Assembly: GCF_003260975.1 (NCBI RefSeq)
Contig: NZ_CP030041.1
Coordinates: 310,001 to 374,000 of the forward strand
Direction of reading: 5' to 3'
From: Echinicola strongylocentroti
GTDB lineage: Bacteria; Bacteroidota; Bacteroidia; Cytophagales; Cyclobacteriaceae
Length of the DNA stretch: 64,000 bases
Every line of letters begins with the position of its first letter. The first letter of the stretch is position 1. Position numbers and translations under genes: made by a program. The notes below the pieces were generated by a model, which saw only the letters and a list, made by a program, of their open reading frames with translations, was not told the DNA's origin and ran no database searches. This document shows positions 56,235 to 64,000 of the stretch, piece after piece.

Positions 56235-57677
56235 TCACTCAATAATTACCTCCACCTCGAATGGATCTAATTTGGCTCCAGCCCTATCTCTCGCCGAAAG
56301 GACAAGCTGGTCTTCACTGCCTTCACCATTACTGATATAGACCAGGTTCATGACATTGATGTCATTTTGGGTAAATCGATCACCAGGTTTTAATATGGTC
56401 GCACCGCTGATCAACCAGCCATGCTGAGCCACTTCCTCCACGGTGTAGATGATGTCATTGGCGGAGGCTCCAGTTATTTCCAGCATCTCCGAGTCCAAGG
56501 CCACGCTACCTCCTGACTCCACGGATATTCCAGTATTGGTCACCAAGTCAAGTACACTGTTTCCAGTGGCGATGATGGCGATGATCATCGGTGCAGGCAG
56601 TGTTTCGTGTTCTTTGGAGGCCAAATCATTTGTTTCATCTCCCGTATCCTGTCCATCGATCATCAGGGAGAGTTTTCCCCTTTTTTCCAAGCCCGTATAG
56701 AAATCAGTCAAATCAAAATTGAAGGCACTGACTTTGGTGGTGGTGATGGTAGCAACGGGTGGATCCACCGGCGCGGTGGCATTGTTCCAGTTCAGGCCCA
56801 TCTCGGTCCAAGTGGTATCGGGAACCTGAAACAGGTTCATATCCAAATTTTTTGCATGGGTAAAAGAAACCCCCACTTCAAACCGGAGATCTGTGATAAC
56901 ACCCTCAGCAGGCAGCTCATTCAAATCAAACATCAAATAGGCCTTTCGGTCATAATCCCCATCCCCTGTCACGTTCTTCACTTTTAACAGGTTCGTAGAT
57001 CCAAAATTGCTATTCGCTGCTGCTCCACCATTGATATACGTGTCTGCCAAGGGGAATATGGTATCCGTTTTCACAGAAGGATCCAGTTCATCAAGGTCTG
57101 TGGATGCTGCTGAAAAATAAACGATGGCGTTTACCACATGGATCACCCCATTGGTAGGTTCAAGATTAGAAGTAGCTATTTCCCACTGCTGGCTCGTCCC
57201 TTGGTTGACCAGCCCCACAAAATTGGTGTTGTGGGAGAGGTACATTGCTTGGCCACTTTCTGTAGAGTAAGCTATCGGTAAATTGCTTTCGAACAATTCA
57301 GGATCAGAAAACAACACCTTATCTTCCACGATATGGTACCTCAGTAGATTTCTCAAAATGGGCACCGGTACTTCCTCCAAACTCCCATAGGCATTCTCCT
57401 CCAAATATTCCTCAAAAGCCCTGTCTGTCGGGGCGATAAAGGTCCTGATTTGCTCAGCGCTGTACGCCTCGGTCAGACCTGCCAAATCAATGGCCGAACT
57501 GAGCATGGTAAATGATTCGTGAGACTGGAAATACTCCAAGGCAGGCATTTCCAACTTGCCAGTGATACCTGCAGGATGATAATCATAATCCTCCTGGACG
57601 GTGCAGCTGTAAAACACCACACCAGCAACGATGAGCGTAAGTAAAGCTCCATTGATTTTTATAGGTAAACTCTTCAT
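56235..57677 (-). CDS. Fasciclin/DNRLRE surface lipoprotein in SusE/F position
   Basis: 480 residues with lipobox VFYSC, so a lipoprotein, probably surface-exposed. Three parts are visible: a fasciclin domain at about 45-190 (FTMLSSAIDLAGLTEAYSAEQIRTFIAPTDRAFEE, NLEPTNGVIHVVNAIVYF); a DNRLRE/CBM96-like domain at about 205-365 (DTYINGGAAANSNFGSTNLLKVKN, RKAYLMFDLNELP, TWTEMGLNWNNA); and a cadherin/CSPG-like repeat at about 375-480 (ILKPGDRFTQNDINVMNLVYIS). It follows susD by 51 bp and takes the place usually held by SusE/SusF, so glycan binding is the likely job. I know no enzyme with this layout. Confidence 0.82.
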   Translation of the reverse strand: MKSLPIKINGALLTLIVAGVVFYSCTVQEDYDYHPAGITGKLEMPALEYFQSHESFTMLSSAIDLAGLTEAYSAEQIRTFIAPTDRAFEEYLEENAYGSLEEVPVPILRNLLRYHIVEDKVLFSDPELFESNLPIAYSTESGQAMYLSHNTNFVGLVNQGTSQQWEIATSNLEPTNGVIHVVNAIVYFSAASTDLDELDPSVKTDTIFPLADTYINGGAAANSNFGSTNLLKVKNVTGDGDYDRKAYLMFDLNELPAEGVITDLRFEVGVSFTHAKNLDMNLFQVPDTTWTEMGLNWNNATAPVDPPVATITTTKVSAFNFDLTDFYTGLEKRGKLSLMIDGQDTGDETNDLASKEHETLPAPMIIAIIATGNSVLDLVTNTGISVESGGSVALDSEMLEITGASANDIIYTVEEVAQHGWLISGATILKPGDRFTQNDINVMNLVYISNGEGSEDQLVLSARDRAGAKLDPFEVEVIIE

Positions 57678-57728
57678 TCCTTTTGGTTTTTGCGTTGATT
57701 ATTTGATAACAGGAAGCTCTAATCCGGC

Positions 57729-59096
57729 TTAATTATAAAATTCATTCTGAACCAAATTTGGATTCCTGTTGATGGCATCTTGATGGATCGGCCATACCAA
57801 GTTTGCCCCTTCGCTCAAGCCGTTGATTGGTCCCATGACTTCCATCGCTTTCCCTGTCCTCATTAGGTCAAACCACCGATGTCCTTCATAGCAAAGCTCA
57901 ATCAATCGCTCATGTAAAATCGCCGCCTCCAAATCACCGTACTGGGCATCGGCAGAGGACAAGCTCAGGCTTTCCAGCCCCGCCCTATTCCTAATGGTAT
58001 TCAGTAAAGTCAAGGCTTCATCGACTTCTCCCAATTGATTATGCGCTTCGGCTTTCAGCAGTATGATATCCGCCAGCCGGACCATGACGATGTTATTTGC
58101 AGATGGATCTGGACTTTCATCATTAAAGCCCTCTCCAAAAAACTTCCAGATTTTTCGGGGCTGGGCAGAAGTCACATCGTAAATAAGCTCTTGTCTCTGG
58201 TCACCTTCTTCGAAGGAATTTCGAAAAGACTCGCTTGGGAAGAAGTTACTATCCGAGCCCAAGGCATATAATACCCGCAGGGAATTGGTTTGCACTTCAT
58301 TGTAGCCTATTTCAAAAATGCTTTCGTTCGAGTATCCTTGCGTAAAAATCTTGGACCAGTCGCTGATGGACACCAAACTGTACAAGGAATTATCTAGCAC
58401 TTTTTCTGCAGCAGCCACCGCACTGGTATAATCTCCCCTCCACATATACAGCTGGACCAACAAGGCATTGGCACCTCCCTGGGTAATCAAGTTCCGGTCC
58501 CTTTCACCCCCAAAACTAGCCCTACAATGTTCTGCAGCAAATAGGAGATCTTCCTCTATTTGATCCAGAATGGTTTCAGCATCGGTTCGCGTATTGAACA
58601 AGTCCTGCTGCACGCTTTCATAAGGCTCCAAAATCAATGGAACATCGCCCCAAATCCGCACAGCATAGAAATAGCTTAAGGCCCTCAAAGCCCTGGCTTG
58701 CCCCAATAACTGTAAGCCAAACTCCTCTCCATCCTCAAATACAGGCGGAATATATTTAATGGCATAATTGGCCCTGCTAATGGTCTCATAAAGATTGTCC
58801 CATCGAGCGGAGTTCAATGTGGGGTTCAGGTTATTATCCTGGAGCAAAAAAGGATCTCCGGACTGATTGGTACTCACGGCATCTGCCCTTCCCTCACCCC
58901 AAAGGGAGAAGTTGAGGGAAAATGTAGACTGTGCTGCATCGTATATTCCATAGACCCCGGATTGCGCATCACTGGATGTCTTATAAAATCCCTGGGCGGA
59001 AAAACTACTGACCGGATCTTTGTCCAACAAATTCTCCGAACAAGAGAAGAAGATGAGCGTCAGCATTGACATAAAGATATTCCTGCTACTATTCAT
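57729..59096 (-). CDS. SusD/RagB-family outer-membrane lipoprotein (GlcNAc locus)
   Basis: 455 residues with a lipobox in LTLIFFSCSENLLDKDPVSSFSAQGFY. Typical SusD features: ARALRALSYFYAVRIWGDVPLILEPYES, MVRLADIILLKAEAHNQLGEVDEALTLLNTIRNRAGL, and HERLIELCYEGHRWFDLMRTGKA before the C-terminal segment ending WPIHQDAINRNPNLVQN. It begins 12 bp after the SusC stop and with it forms the import complex. The binding partner is probably a GlcNAc-containing oligosaccharide, inferred from the neighbouring GH20, NagA and NagB genes. Confidence 0.96.
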   Translation of the reverse strand: MNSSRNIFMSMLTLIFFSCSENLLDKDPVSSFSAQGFYKTSSDAQSGVYGIYDAAQSTFSLNFSLWGEGRADAVSTNQSGDPFLLQDNNLNPTLNSARWDNLYETISRANYAIKYIPPVFEDGEEFGLQLLGQARALRALSYFYAVRIWGDVPLILEPYESVQQDLFNTRTDAETILDQIEEDLLFAAEHCRASFGGERDRNLITQGGANALLVQLYMWRGDYTSAVAAAEKVLDNSLYSLVSISDWSKIFTQGYSNESIFEIGYNEVQTNSLRVLYALGSDSNFFPSESFRNSFEEGDQRQELIYDVTSAQPRKIWKFFGEGFNDESPDPSANNIVMVRLADIILLKAEAHNQLGEVDEALTLLNTIRNRAGLESLSLSSADAQYGDLEAAILHERLIELCYEGHRWFDLMRTGKAMEVMGPINGLSEGANLVWPIHQDAINRNPNLVQNEFYN

Positions 59097-59107
59097 AAGT
59101 TTTTTAT

Positions 59108-62100
59108 TTACAATCCAATTGATAAGCCCACGATCACTGTTCTACTTTGCGGATATGACCCCTCATCCACTCCTATTCTCAGCCCACTGTACGAGCTCAC
59201 ATCAGGATCAAAACCGGTATACTTGGTCCATGTGATGAGGTTCGTCCCGGTGACATAGGCATCCAGCCGAGTTAAACCTATGCGGTTGACCAATTTAAGC
59301 GGCAAAGAGTAGCGTAGATTGACATTCTTCAATTTGATATACGAGCCATCCTCTACCCACCTGCTTTGAATCCTACTGTCACTTTGCAATGGGTCATCTT
59401 GTACTGGCTTGGGGTAATCCGTGATATCTCCCTGCTCTCTCCACCTGTTGAGGGCATCTGTGGATAGGTTATTGTACCGGACGATGGAATTACGCTGGTG
59501 ATTGATCTCACTGTAGATTTCTCCGCCGTAGGAAAACTGAAACATGAAGCTCAGGCTGAAGTTTTTGTACGAAAGGTCATTGGTGATCCCGCCAAAAAAA
59601 TCAGGAGTCGCATTACCAATTACCTGCCTGTCATTTTGATCGATGACATTGTTCCCGTCGAGGTCATGCCAGATGGGATCTCCTCCCTCATATACCGGTC
59701 CTTGGCCGCCATTGGTGACCCCATTGACATTGTCTTCATCCCTGGCATATACACCATCAAACCGCCATCCGTAAAAAGTGCCGATCGGATATCCTTCCTG
59801 GAGAATATGGTAATTCCCGTTTTGGATAAACCCATTGGTCAAAAGCTCCTCAGGAAGCTCCTTGACGATGTTGTTATTTGTACTGATGTTAAGACTTGTG
59901 CTCCAGTTGAAATGTTGTGTAGCGATATTATGTGTATTGAGCAGTACCTCTATCCCTTTGTTCTGGATCTTCCCAATATTTTGGGTAATGTATCCAAAGC
60001 CTGTTTCCCTTGGGATCGGTACATTATAGAGCAGGTCTTTGGTGTCTTTGATGTATGCATCTACCGTCAAGCTCAGCCTGCCTTGCCAAAATGCCAAGTC
60101 TATTCCCGCATTGTACTGTGTGGTGGTTTCCCAGGACAATCCCGAATTGGGCATTACCGTGGGAGCAGCTCCAGAATAATCCAGGTAGTTGGTTCCCACC
60201 ATGAATTCACCCTGTGAAGTGTAATTCCCGATTGCCTCATTCCCCGTTTGCCCCGCGCTAAAGCGCAACTTCCCGTCATCAAGCACTCCCACATCACTTA
60301 AAAACCCTTCATCGGAAAACCTCCAACCTACTGAAGCCGAAGGAAAAAAGCCAAAGCGATTGTCCCTTCCGAAACGAGAAGAGCCATCCGCCCTTAAATT
60401 GGCTTCAAAAAGGTACCTTCTATCATAATCATAAGAAACCCTCCCAAAGTAAGAAAGCAGCGAATGAGACGTCGTGATGTTCACCCCTTGATTGGAGATT
60501 GTCCCTGCCCCATTCATGGTTCGGATATCATCACTGGGAAAAAACATCCCATCCAATCCCGTACGCTCATAATCCCAGTCCTGGTAACTGAATCCCACAA
60601 GTCCTCCCACATTGTGCTTTCCGTCAACTTGTTTTTGATAGGTCACTATATTTTCATTGGACCAAGTAAGGTTATTGGTAGACCGGACCGAGCCAGAATT
60701 ATACCCTTCTCTATAATCCAATGTGGAAGGTATAAAGGTGTCTTCCTTCATGGAAAGAAAATCCACGTTAACTGAGGTTCTGAACTTCAAGCCTTCGGCT
60801 AATTGGTATTCCAGGTATTGGCCTGCTATTATCCGGTTGGTCTTATTGAGGTTGGTAGATAGCTCGGCAAGCCCTACTGGGTTTCGTTTACCAAACTGAT
60901 ACCCGTTGAGCGAGCCATCCGGCAAATACATCGAATACGATGGAGGACGGATAAGCAATTCACGAATGATGCTCAGGTTTCCCGTACCTGCTGCATTGAT
61001 CCTGTTGTTGACGCCATTGGAGTAGGATATACTTTGCCCCACAGTAAGGCGATCAGTTACGTTGAAATCCACATTGAGCCGAGAAGTGATCCTGCGGTAG
61101 TTCGAATTGATGATGATCCCATCTTGGTCCAAAAACGAGGTACTCCAAGCATACTTGGTGTTTTCGGAGCCTCCCTGAATGGATAGGTCCACATTCGTCT
61201 GGACCGCCTTTCTGAGCAGTTCACTTTGCCAATCCACATCTCCATTGTTGGTAGAACTCAGTGAATCGACGATGGCAGAAACGGGCTCCCTTCCACCATC
61301 TGAGTTGGCATAGGAATCCAGTACGGCACTTCTGTATTGGCTGGCATTGAGCACATCCAGCTTTCTGGTAATTTGACTTACCCCCGTATGTACATTCACG
61401 TTAATTTGCGCCTTACCTTCTTTCCCTCTCTTTGTGGTGATCAGCACCACCCCATTTGCAGCCCTCGAACCATAAATAGCTGTAGAAGCCGCATCCTTCA
61501 GCACTTCAATGGACCCAATATCTGCTGGGTTAATGGCGGCCAATGGATTGAGGCCAAAATTCTCGGAGCCGTTTAAAGAAGACGTTACGTTGGCTTCGAT
61601 CGGCACTCCATCCACCACATATAAGGGATTGTTCCCGGCATTGAGCGAGGAGCTCCCCCGGATATTGATTGTCATGCCTCCCCCTGGGGCTCCGGAATTG
61701 GATGTCACCTGCACACCAGCAGCCCTACCCTGTAAAAGCGATATGGGATCCTGCATATTTGTTTTGCGCACTTCATCACTTCCTACCGAGACAATAGACC
61801 CCGTCAAATTTCTTTTTTCCTGTACGCCATACCCCACGATAACCACCTCATCCAAATCACTTGCATTGGAAACGAGCGTCACATCCAAAACTGATCGGCT
61901 ACCAATGGTGATTTCTTCCATGGAATATCCCAAATAAGAGAAAATCAACACATCATCCGGAGACACACCCTCAATGGAATAGGCTCCGTCCATATCCGTG
62001 ACCACTCCCTTGGAAGTACCTTTTACCAATACTGAAACTCCGATCAATGGTTCACCACTATCTCCATCCTTTACCACTCCTTTCACTACCGTCCCTTGCG

Positions 62101-62191
62101 CAAGCAAACCAAAAGACCCAACCATACTTATTAAAATAATTAATAAAGAAAACCAAGATTTGGCCTGTACAAACCTGTTGAAATGCCCCAT
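59108..62191 (-). CDS. SusC/RagA TonB-linked outer-membrane transporter (GlcNAc locus)
   Basis: A 1027-aa TonB-dependent channel. After the signal peptide (FSLLIILISMVGSFGLLAQG) come the regulatory-like beta-sandwich (VKDGDSGEPLIGVSVLVKGTSKGVVTDMDGAYSI), the signature DLDEVVIVGYGVQEKRNLTG, the plug (ADIGSIEVLKDAASTAIYGS) and the barrel ending TVIVGLSIGL. It has no STN domain, consistent with control by the divergent LacI-type gene rather than by an anti-sigma factor. Its transcription starts from an exact consensus promoter at 62241-62272, whose -33 box overlaps a palindromic operator. It would import GlcNAc-containing oligosaccharides. Confidence 0.96.
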   Translation of the reverse strand: MGHFNRFVQAKSWFSLLIILISMVGSFGLLAQGTVVKGVVKDGDSGEPLIGVSVLVKGTSKGVVTDMDGAYSIEGVSPDDVLIFSYLGYSMEEITIGSRSVLDVTLVSNASDLDEVVIVGYGVQEKRNLTGSIVSVGSDEVRKTNMQDPISLLQGRAAGVQVTSNSGAPGGGMTINIRGSSSLNAGNNPLYVVDGVPIEANVTSSLNGSENFGLNPLAAINPADIGSIEVLKDAASTAIYGSRAANGVVLITTKRGKEGKAQINVNVHTGVSQITRKLDVLNASQYRSAVLDSYANSDGGREPVSAIVDSLSSTNNGDVDWQSELLRKAVQTNVDLSIQGGSENTKYAWSTSFLDQDGIIINSNYRRITSRLNVDFNVTDRLTVGQSISYSNGVNNRINAAGTGNLSIIRELLIRPPSYSMYLPDGSLNGYQFGKRNPVGLAELSTNLNKTNRIIAGQYLEYQLAEGLKFRTSVNVDFLSMKEDTFIPSTLDYREGYNSGSVRSTNNLTWSNENIVTYQKQVDGKHNVGGLVGFSYQDWDYERTGLDGMFFPSDDIRTMNGAGTISNQGVNITTSHSLLSYFGRVSYDYDRRYLFEANLRADGSSRFGRDNRFGFFPSASVGWRFSDEGFLSDVGVLDDGKLRFSAGQTGNEAIGNYTSQGEFMVGTNYLDYSGAAPTVMPNSGLSWETTTQYNAGIDLAFWQGRLSLTVDAYIKDTKDLLYNVPIPRETGFGYITQNIGKIQNKGIEVLLNTHNIATQHFNWSTSLNISTNNNIVKELPEELLTNGFIQNGNYHILQEGYPIGTFYGWRFDGVYARDEDNVNGVTNGGQGPVYEGGDPIWHDLDGNNVIDQNDRQVIGNATPDFFGGITNDLSYKNFSLSFMFQFSYGGEIYSEINHQRNSIVRYNNLSTDALNRWREQGDITDYPKPVQDDPLQSDSRIQSRWVEDGSYIKLKNVNLRYSLPLKLVNRIGLTRLDAYVTGTNLITWTKYTGFDPDVSSYSGLRIGVDEGSYPQSRTVIVGLSIGL

Positions 62192-62240
62192 AGAATTTGG
62201 ATTAAAATGTTTTCAGAAGAATTTTCATAATCATATTACC

Positions 62241-62272
62241 CAAATGTAAACTTAATGCAAAAAAATAGCAAA
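62241..62272 (-). promoter_or_regulatory. Consensus promoter of the GlcNAc-locus susC
   Basis: On the minus strand TTTG (62269-62272), a 20-base spacer, then TACATTTG (62241-62248): an exact match to TTTG-N19-21-TAnnTTTG. Transcription would start some 40 bases before the susC ATG at 62191. The TTTG lies inside the palindrome at 62268-62279, so a repressor bound there would block this promoter. Confidence 0.8.
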
Positions 62273-62279
62273 CGTTTGC
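62268..62279. promoter_or_regulatory. LacI-type operator O1
   Basis: The perfect 12-bp palindrome GCAAACGTTTGC, with the central CpG typical of LacI/GalR operators. It overlaps the -33 box of the susC promoter. Confidence 0.82.
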
Positions 62280-62391
62280 ATATATTTTTCATTACACATT
62301 TTTTTATCAGTAAATTACTGGCGGTTGGGTACGTTTTTATTACATCCCTACTCATCATTTAAGAAGTCCTTTTAAAAATTATCCTTATATT

Positions 62392-62403
62392 GCAAACGTT
62401 TGC
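62392..62403. promoter_or_regulatory. LacI-type operator O2
   Basis: The same palindrome GCAAACGTTTGC, 12 bases before the lacI-type start codon (62416). Centre-to-centre distance to O1 is 124 bp, suited to DNA looping and autorepression of the regulator. Confidence 0.82.
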
Positions 62404-62415
62404 CGAAAGTTTTCC

Positions 62416-63450
62416 ATGATTAAAAGAAGAATTACCCTAAAGGATTTGTCCAAAGAACTTGACCTGGCTGTTTCAACGATATCACGAGCCTTGGACGATC
62501 ATCCTGGAATAAGCCCAGAAACAAAGGAAAGAGTCAAGCTAAAAGCCGATGAATTGGGCTTTACCCGAAACTCGATTGCGTCGAGTTTTAGAAAAAGTAA
62601 AACACTAACGATAGGGGTAATTGCTCCTCAGATCGATATCCACTTTCATTCACTTGTCATCAGCGGAATAGAGGAATATGCCTATAAGGCGGGTTATAAC
62701 GTAACGATTTTCCAAAGCCGAAACTCATTCAAACGAGAAAAAAAAATCACCGAAACCCTGCAGAACAACATGTTTGCCGGAGTGATCATCTGCCAAGGAG
62801 CAGAAACAAGGGGCATAGATCACTTTAAGAAACTGAAAAAGATGAAAATGCCCTTGGTATTTTATGACCGAGTGCCTACGGGCTTTGAAGCGAACAAAGT
62901 GATCATCAATGATTTTGAATCCTCATTGCGGGCCACGGAACATTTGATCGAAAAAGGGTGTAAAAACATAGCACATATTGGCGGGCCTCAAACAACTGGG
63001 ATTTTCAAATCCCGGTATGAAGGTTTTAGGAAAGCATTGGAAAATCACCATCTTGAGGTTTCGTCCAGTCTTATCCACTTTACAAAGGGCTTAACGTATG
63101 ACGAAGGCCTGTCAGCTGCAAAAGAACTCCTTTCGCAACCCGTCAAACCAGATGGGATTTTTTGCTCCAATGACTACACCGCGGTCAGTGCCATTCAGGT
63201 GTTCCAAAAAAATGGATTCAAGGTACCAGACCAAGTGGCAGTTGTCGGCTTTAGCAACTATCCAATTTCCAAAATCATAGAACCCAACCTTTCTTCGGTA
63301 AACGACCGCGCATTCGAAATGGGCCAAGCGGCAGCCAAACTTCTTATCAGGCAAATTGAAGACGAGGAAGATGTGATCGAATCGGAAATTGTCACGCTAA
63401 AAACTGAGTTGATAATCAGGGAATCCAGTTCAACCCGAAATATGCATTAG
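62416..63450 (+). CDS. LacI-family transcriptional regulator of the GlcNAc locus
   Basis: 344 residues. The N-terminal helix-turn-helix and hinge are seen at about 1-60 (ITLKDLSKELDLAVSTISRALDDHPGISPETKERVKLKADELGFTRNSIASSF). The sugar-binding domain follows (TIGVIAPQIDIHFHSLVISGIEEYAYKAGY, GVIICQGAETRGIDHFKKL, GIFCSNDYTAVSAIQVFQKNGFKVPDQVAVVGFSNYPISKI). It is divergent from susC, with two identical GCAAACGTTTGC operators between them, so it should control the whole susC-to-GH20 cluster and itself. The effector is likely GlcNAc, GlcNAc-6-P or GlcN-6-P. Repressor versus activator action is inferred from operator position. Confidence 0.95.
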   Translation: MIKRRITLKDLSKELDLAVSTISRALDDHPGISPETKERVKLKADELGFTRNSIASSFRKSKTLTIGVIAPQIDIHFHSLVISGIEEYAYKAGYNVTIFQSRNSFKREKKITETLQNNMFAGVIICQGAETRGIDHFKKLKKMKMPLVFYDRVPTGFEANKVIINDFESSLRATEHLIEKGCKNIAHIGGPQTTGIFKSRYEGFRKALENHHLEVSSSLIHFTKGLTYDEGLSAAKELLSQPVKPDGIFCSNDYTAVSAIQVFQKNGFKVPDQVAVVGFSNYPISKIIEPNLSSVNDRAFEMGQAAAKLLIRQIEDEEDVIESEIVTLKTELIIRESSSTRNMH

Positions 63451-63600
63451 CCTATCTACTCCACAGCACACAGGCATTGTGACCTAAAAATCACTCATAA
63501 CCAATCGCTTCGCTGCTGTTTTCGATTCTTATTGGCGCCCAGACTGGCTCACCATCCTCCGCGGCGGATGCCTCATTCTCCAAACAGCCACACCACTTTA
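63432..63600 (+). repeat. R1 dispersed repeat, variant copy
   Basis: Begins AACCCGAAATATGCATTAGC and includes CCACAGCACACAGGCATTGT, AATCGCTTCGCTGC, and the GC-rich palindrome TCCTCCGCGGCGGATG followed by CTCATTCTCCAAACAGCC. It lies immediately 3' of lacI and resembles the copy at 16682-16760; the right-hand inverted end is not recognisable. Confidence 0.65.
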
Positions 63601-63678
63601 CCTGACGGTCGTTGTCGCTGGACTAGACGTTGTTTCGGAGGATTTCCGTTATGTTATGTAGTGGGAATTCGGGTGGGG

Positions 63679-63999
63679 TTATTTAAGGTGCTTTTTGATC
63701 TTTTCAGGATTTTGGCTTGTGTGAAAAACCATTATTACAATCACTTCTTTTTCCGTTTCTTCGTAGATGAGCTTGTAATTCCATTTGCTGACCGACCGGT
63801 AATTGCCCGGCTCTTCCTTCAGAGATGGTTCACTAACGTATTTTTCAGGGAAGTCTCCTAGGCTTCTCGCCAAGGATAGTAGGGTCTGTCTTACCTTAAG
63901 TGCTCCCGAAGGAGAGTCTGCTTTAATATACTCGTAAATGTCCCGTAAGGACTCGATCGCTTCATTGTCCCAACGAACCGGCAATCGTTTTTTCTTTAC
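63679..63999 (-). CDS. RelE/ParE-family toxin, start at or just outside the window edge
   Basis: At least 101 residues of a type II toxin (mRNA interferase or gyrase-poison fold): WDNEAIESLRDIYEYIKADSP in the N-terminal helices, then EEPGNYRSVSKWNYKLIYEETEKEVIVIMVFHTSQNPEKI, the usual C-terminal strands with the conserved Arg, Tyr and His. The first in-frame start inside the window is a TTG at 63984, but the frame stays open to the edge with a basic VKKKRLPVRWD. A G at 64000 would fit an ATG two bases outside. A partner antitoxin would be expected beyond the edge, upstream on the minus strand. RelE and ParE subtypes cannot be separated by eye. Confidence 0.82.
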   Translation of the reverse strand, partial: VKKKRLPVRWDNEAIESLRDIYEYIKADSPSGALKVRQTLLSLARSLGDFPEKYVSEPSLKEEPGNYRSVSKWNYKLIYEETEKEVIVIMVFHTSQNPEKIKKHLK

Positions 64000-64000
64000 C

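Overview
The window looks like a chromosomal segment from a marine or environmental Bacteroidota, most likely Cytophagales (Cyclobacteriaceae, Echinicola-like). This is an inference from three complete or partial SusC/SusD pairs, exact Bacteroidota-type promoters (TTTG-N19/20-TAnnTTTG), DUF4974-type FecR, secreted GH78/GH105/GH106 enzymes and many intergenic repeats. No rRNA or tRNA gene was recognised.

Layout. (1) 1-6.7 kb: a minus-strand cluster of an L-fucose-isomerase-like gene (frameshifted in a G8 tract), SusC and a SusD that runs off the left edge, with a divergent AraC regulator. An IS4-type element whose transposase has lost its first catalytic Asp follows. (2) 8.3-16.5 kb: an ECF sigma factor, FecR anti-sigma factor, STN-domain SusC, SusD and DUF6528 lipoprotein, i.e. 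a trans-envelope-regulated glycan uptake locus. (3) 16.7-24.7 kb: general genes: MepB-like, DinB, an NO-response pair (Rrf2/NsrR-like plus flavohaemoglobin), alpha/beta hydrolase, isochorismatase-fold protein and MFS exporter. (4) 24.7-26.1 kb: a decayed transposase and a 197-bp tandem repeat array. (5) 26.1-49.1 kb: nine minus-strand genes for a sulfated or uronic-acid-containing rhamnose polymer: alginate-lyase-family lyase, heparinase II/III-like lyase, two paralogous GH78, a GH106-like enzyme, GH106, GH105, a sulfatase-GH78 fusion and a GntR regulator with a sugar-binding-type domain. No SusC/D pair lies in this block. (6) 49.4-63.5 kb: a complete GlcNAc-glycan locus: LacI regulator divergent from SusC, SusD, a fasciclin/DNRLRE lipoprotein, NagB, GH20-like, Na+/solute symporter, NagA and GH20. 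(7) The right edge holds a RelE/ParE-type toxin.

How they work together. In block 5 the lyases would cut the uronic-acid backbone. GH105 would remove the unsaturated uronyl end, the sulfatase module would desulfate, and the GH78/GH106 enzymes would release L-rhamnose. In block 6 SusC/D and the lipoprotein bind and import GlcNAc oligomers, the GH20 enzymes release GlcNAc, the symporter imports it, and NagA then NagB convert GlcNAc-6-P to fructose-6-P. A GlcNAc kinase is not in the window. Two identical 12-bp palindromes lie between lacI and susC; one covers the -33 box of a perfect susC promoter.

Three dispersed repeat systems stand out. R1 is a 170-210 bp MITE-like element with AACCCGG-type inverted ends, in at least nine full or partial copies. 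R2 is a ~150 bp element in four copies. The third is a 197-bp unit in two tandem arrays, in the same orientation, flanking the two lyase genes.
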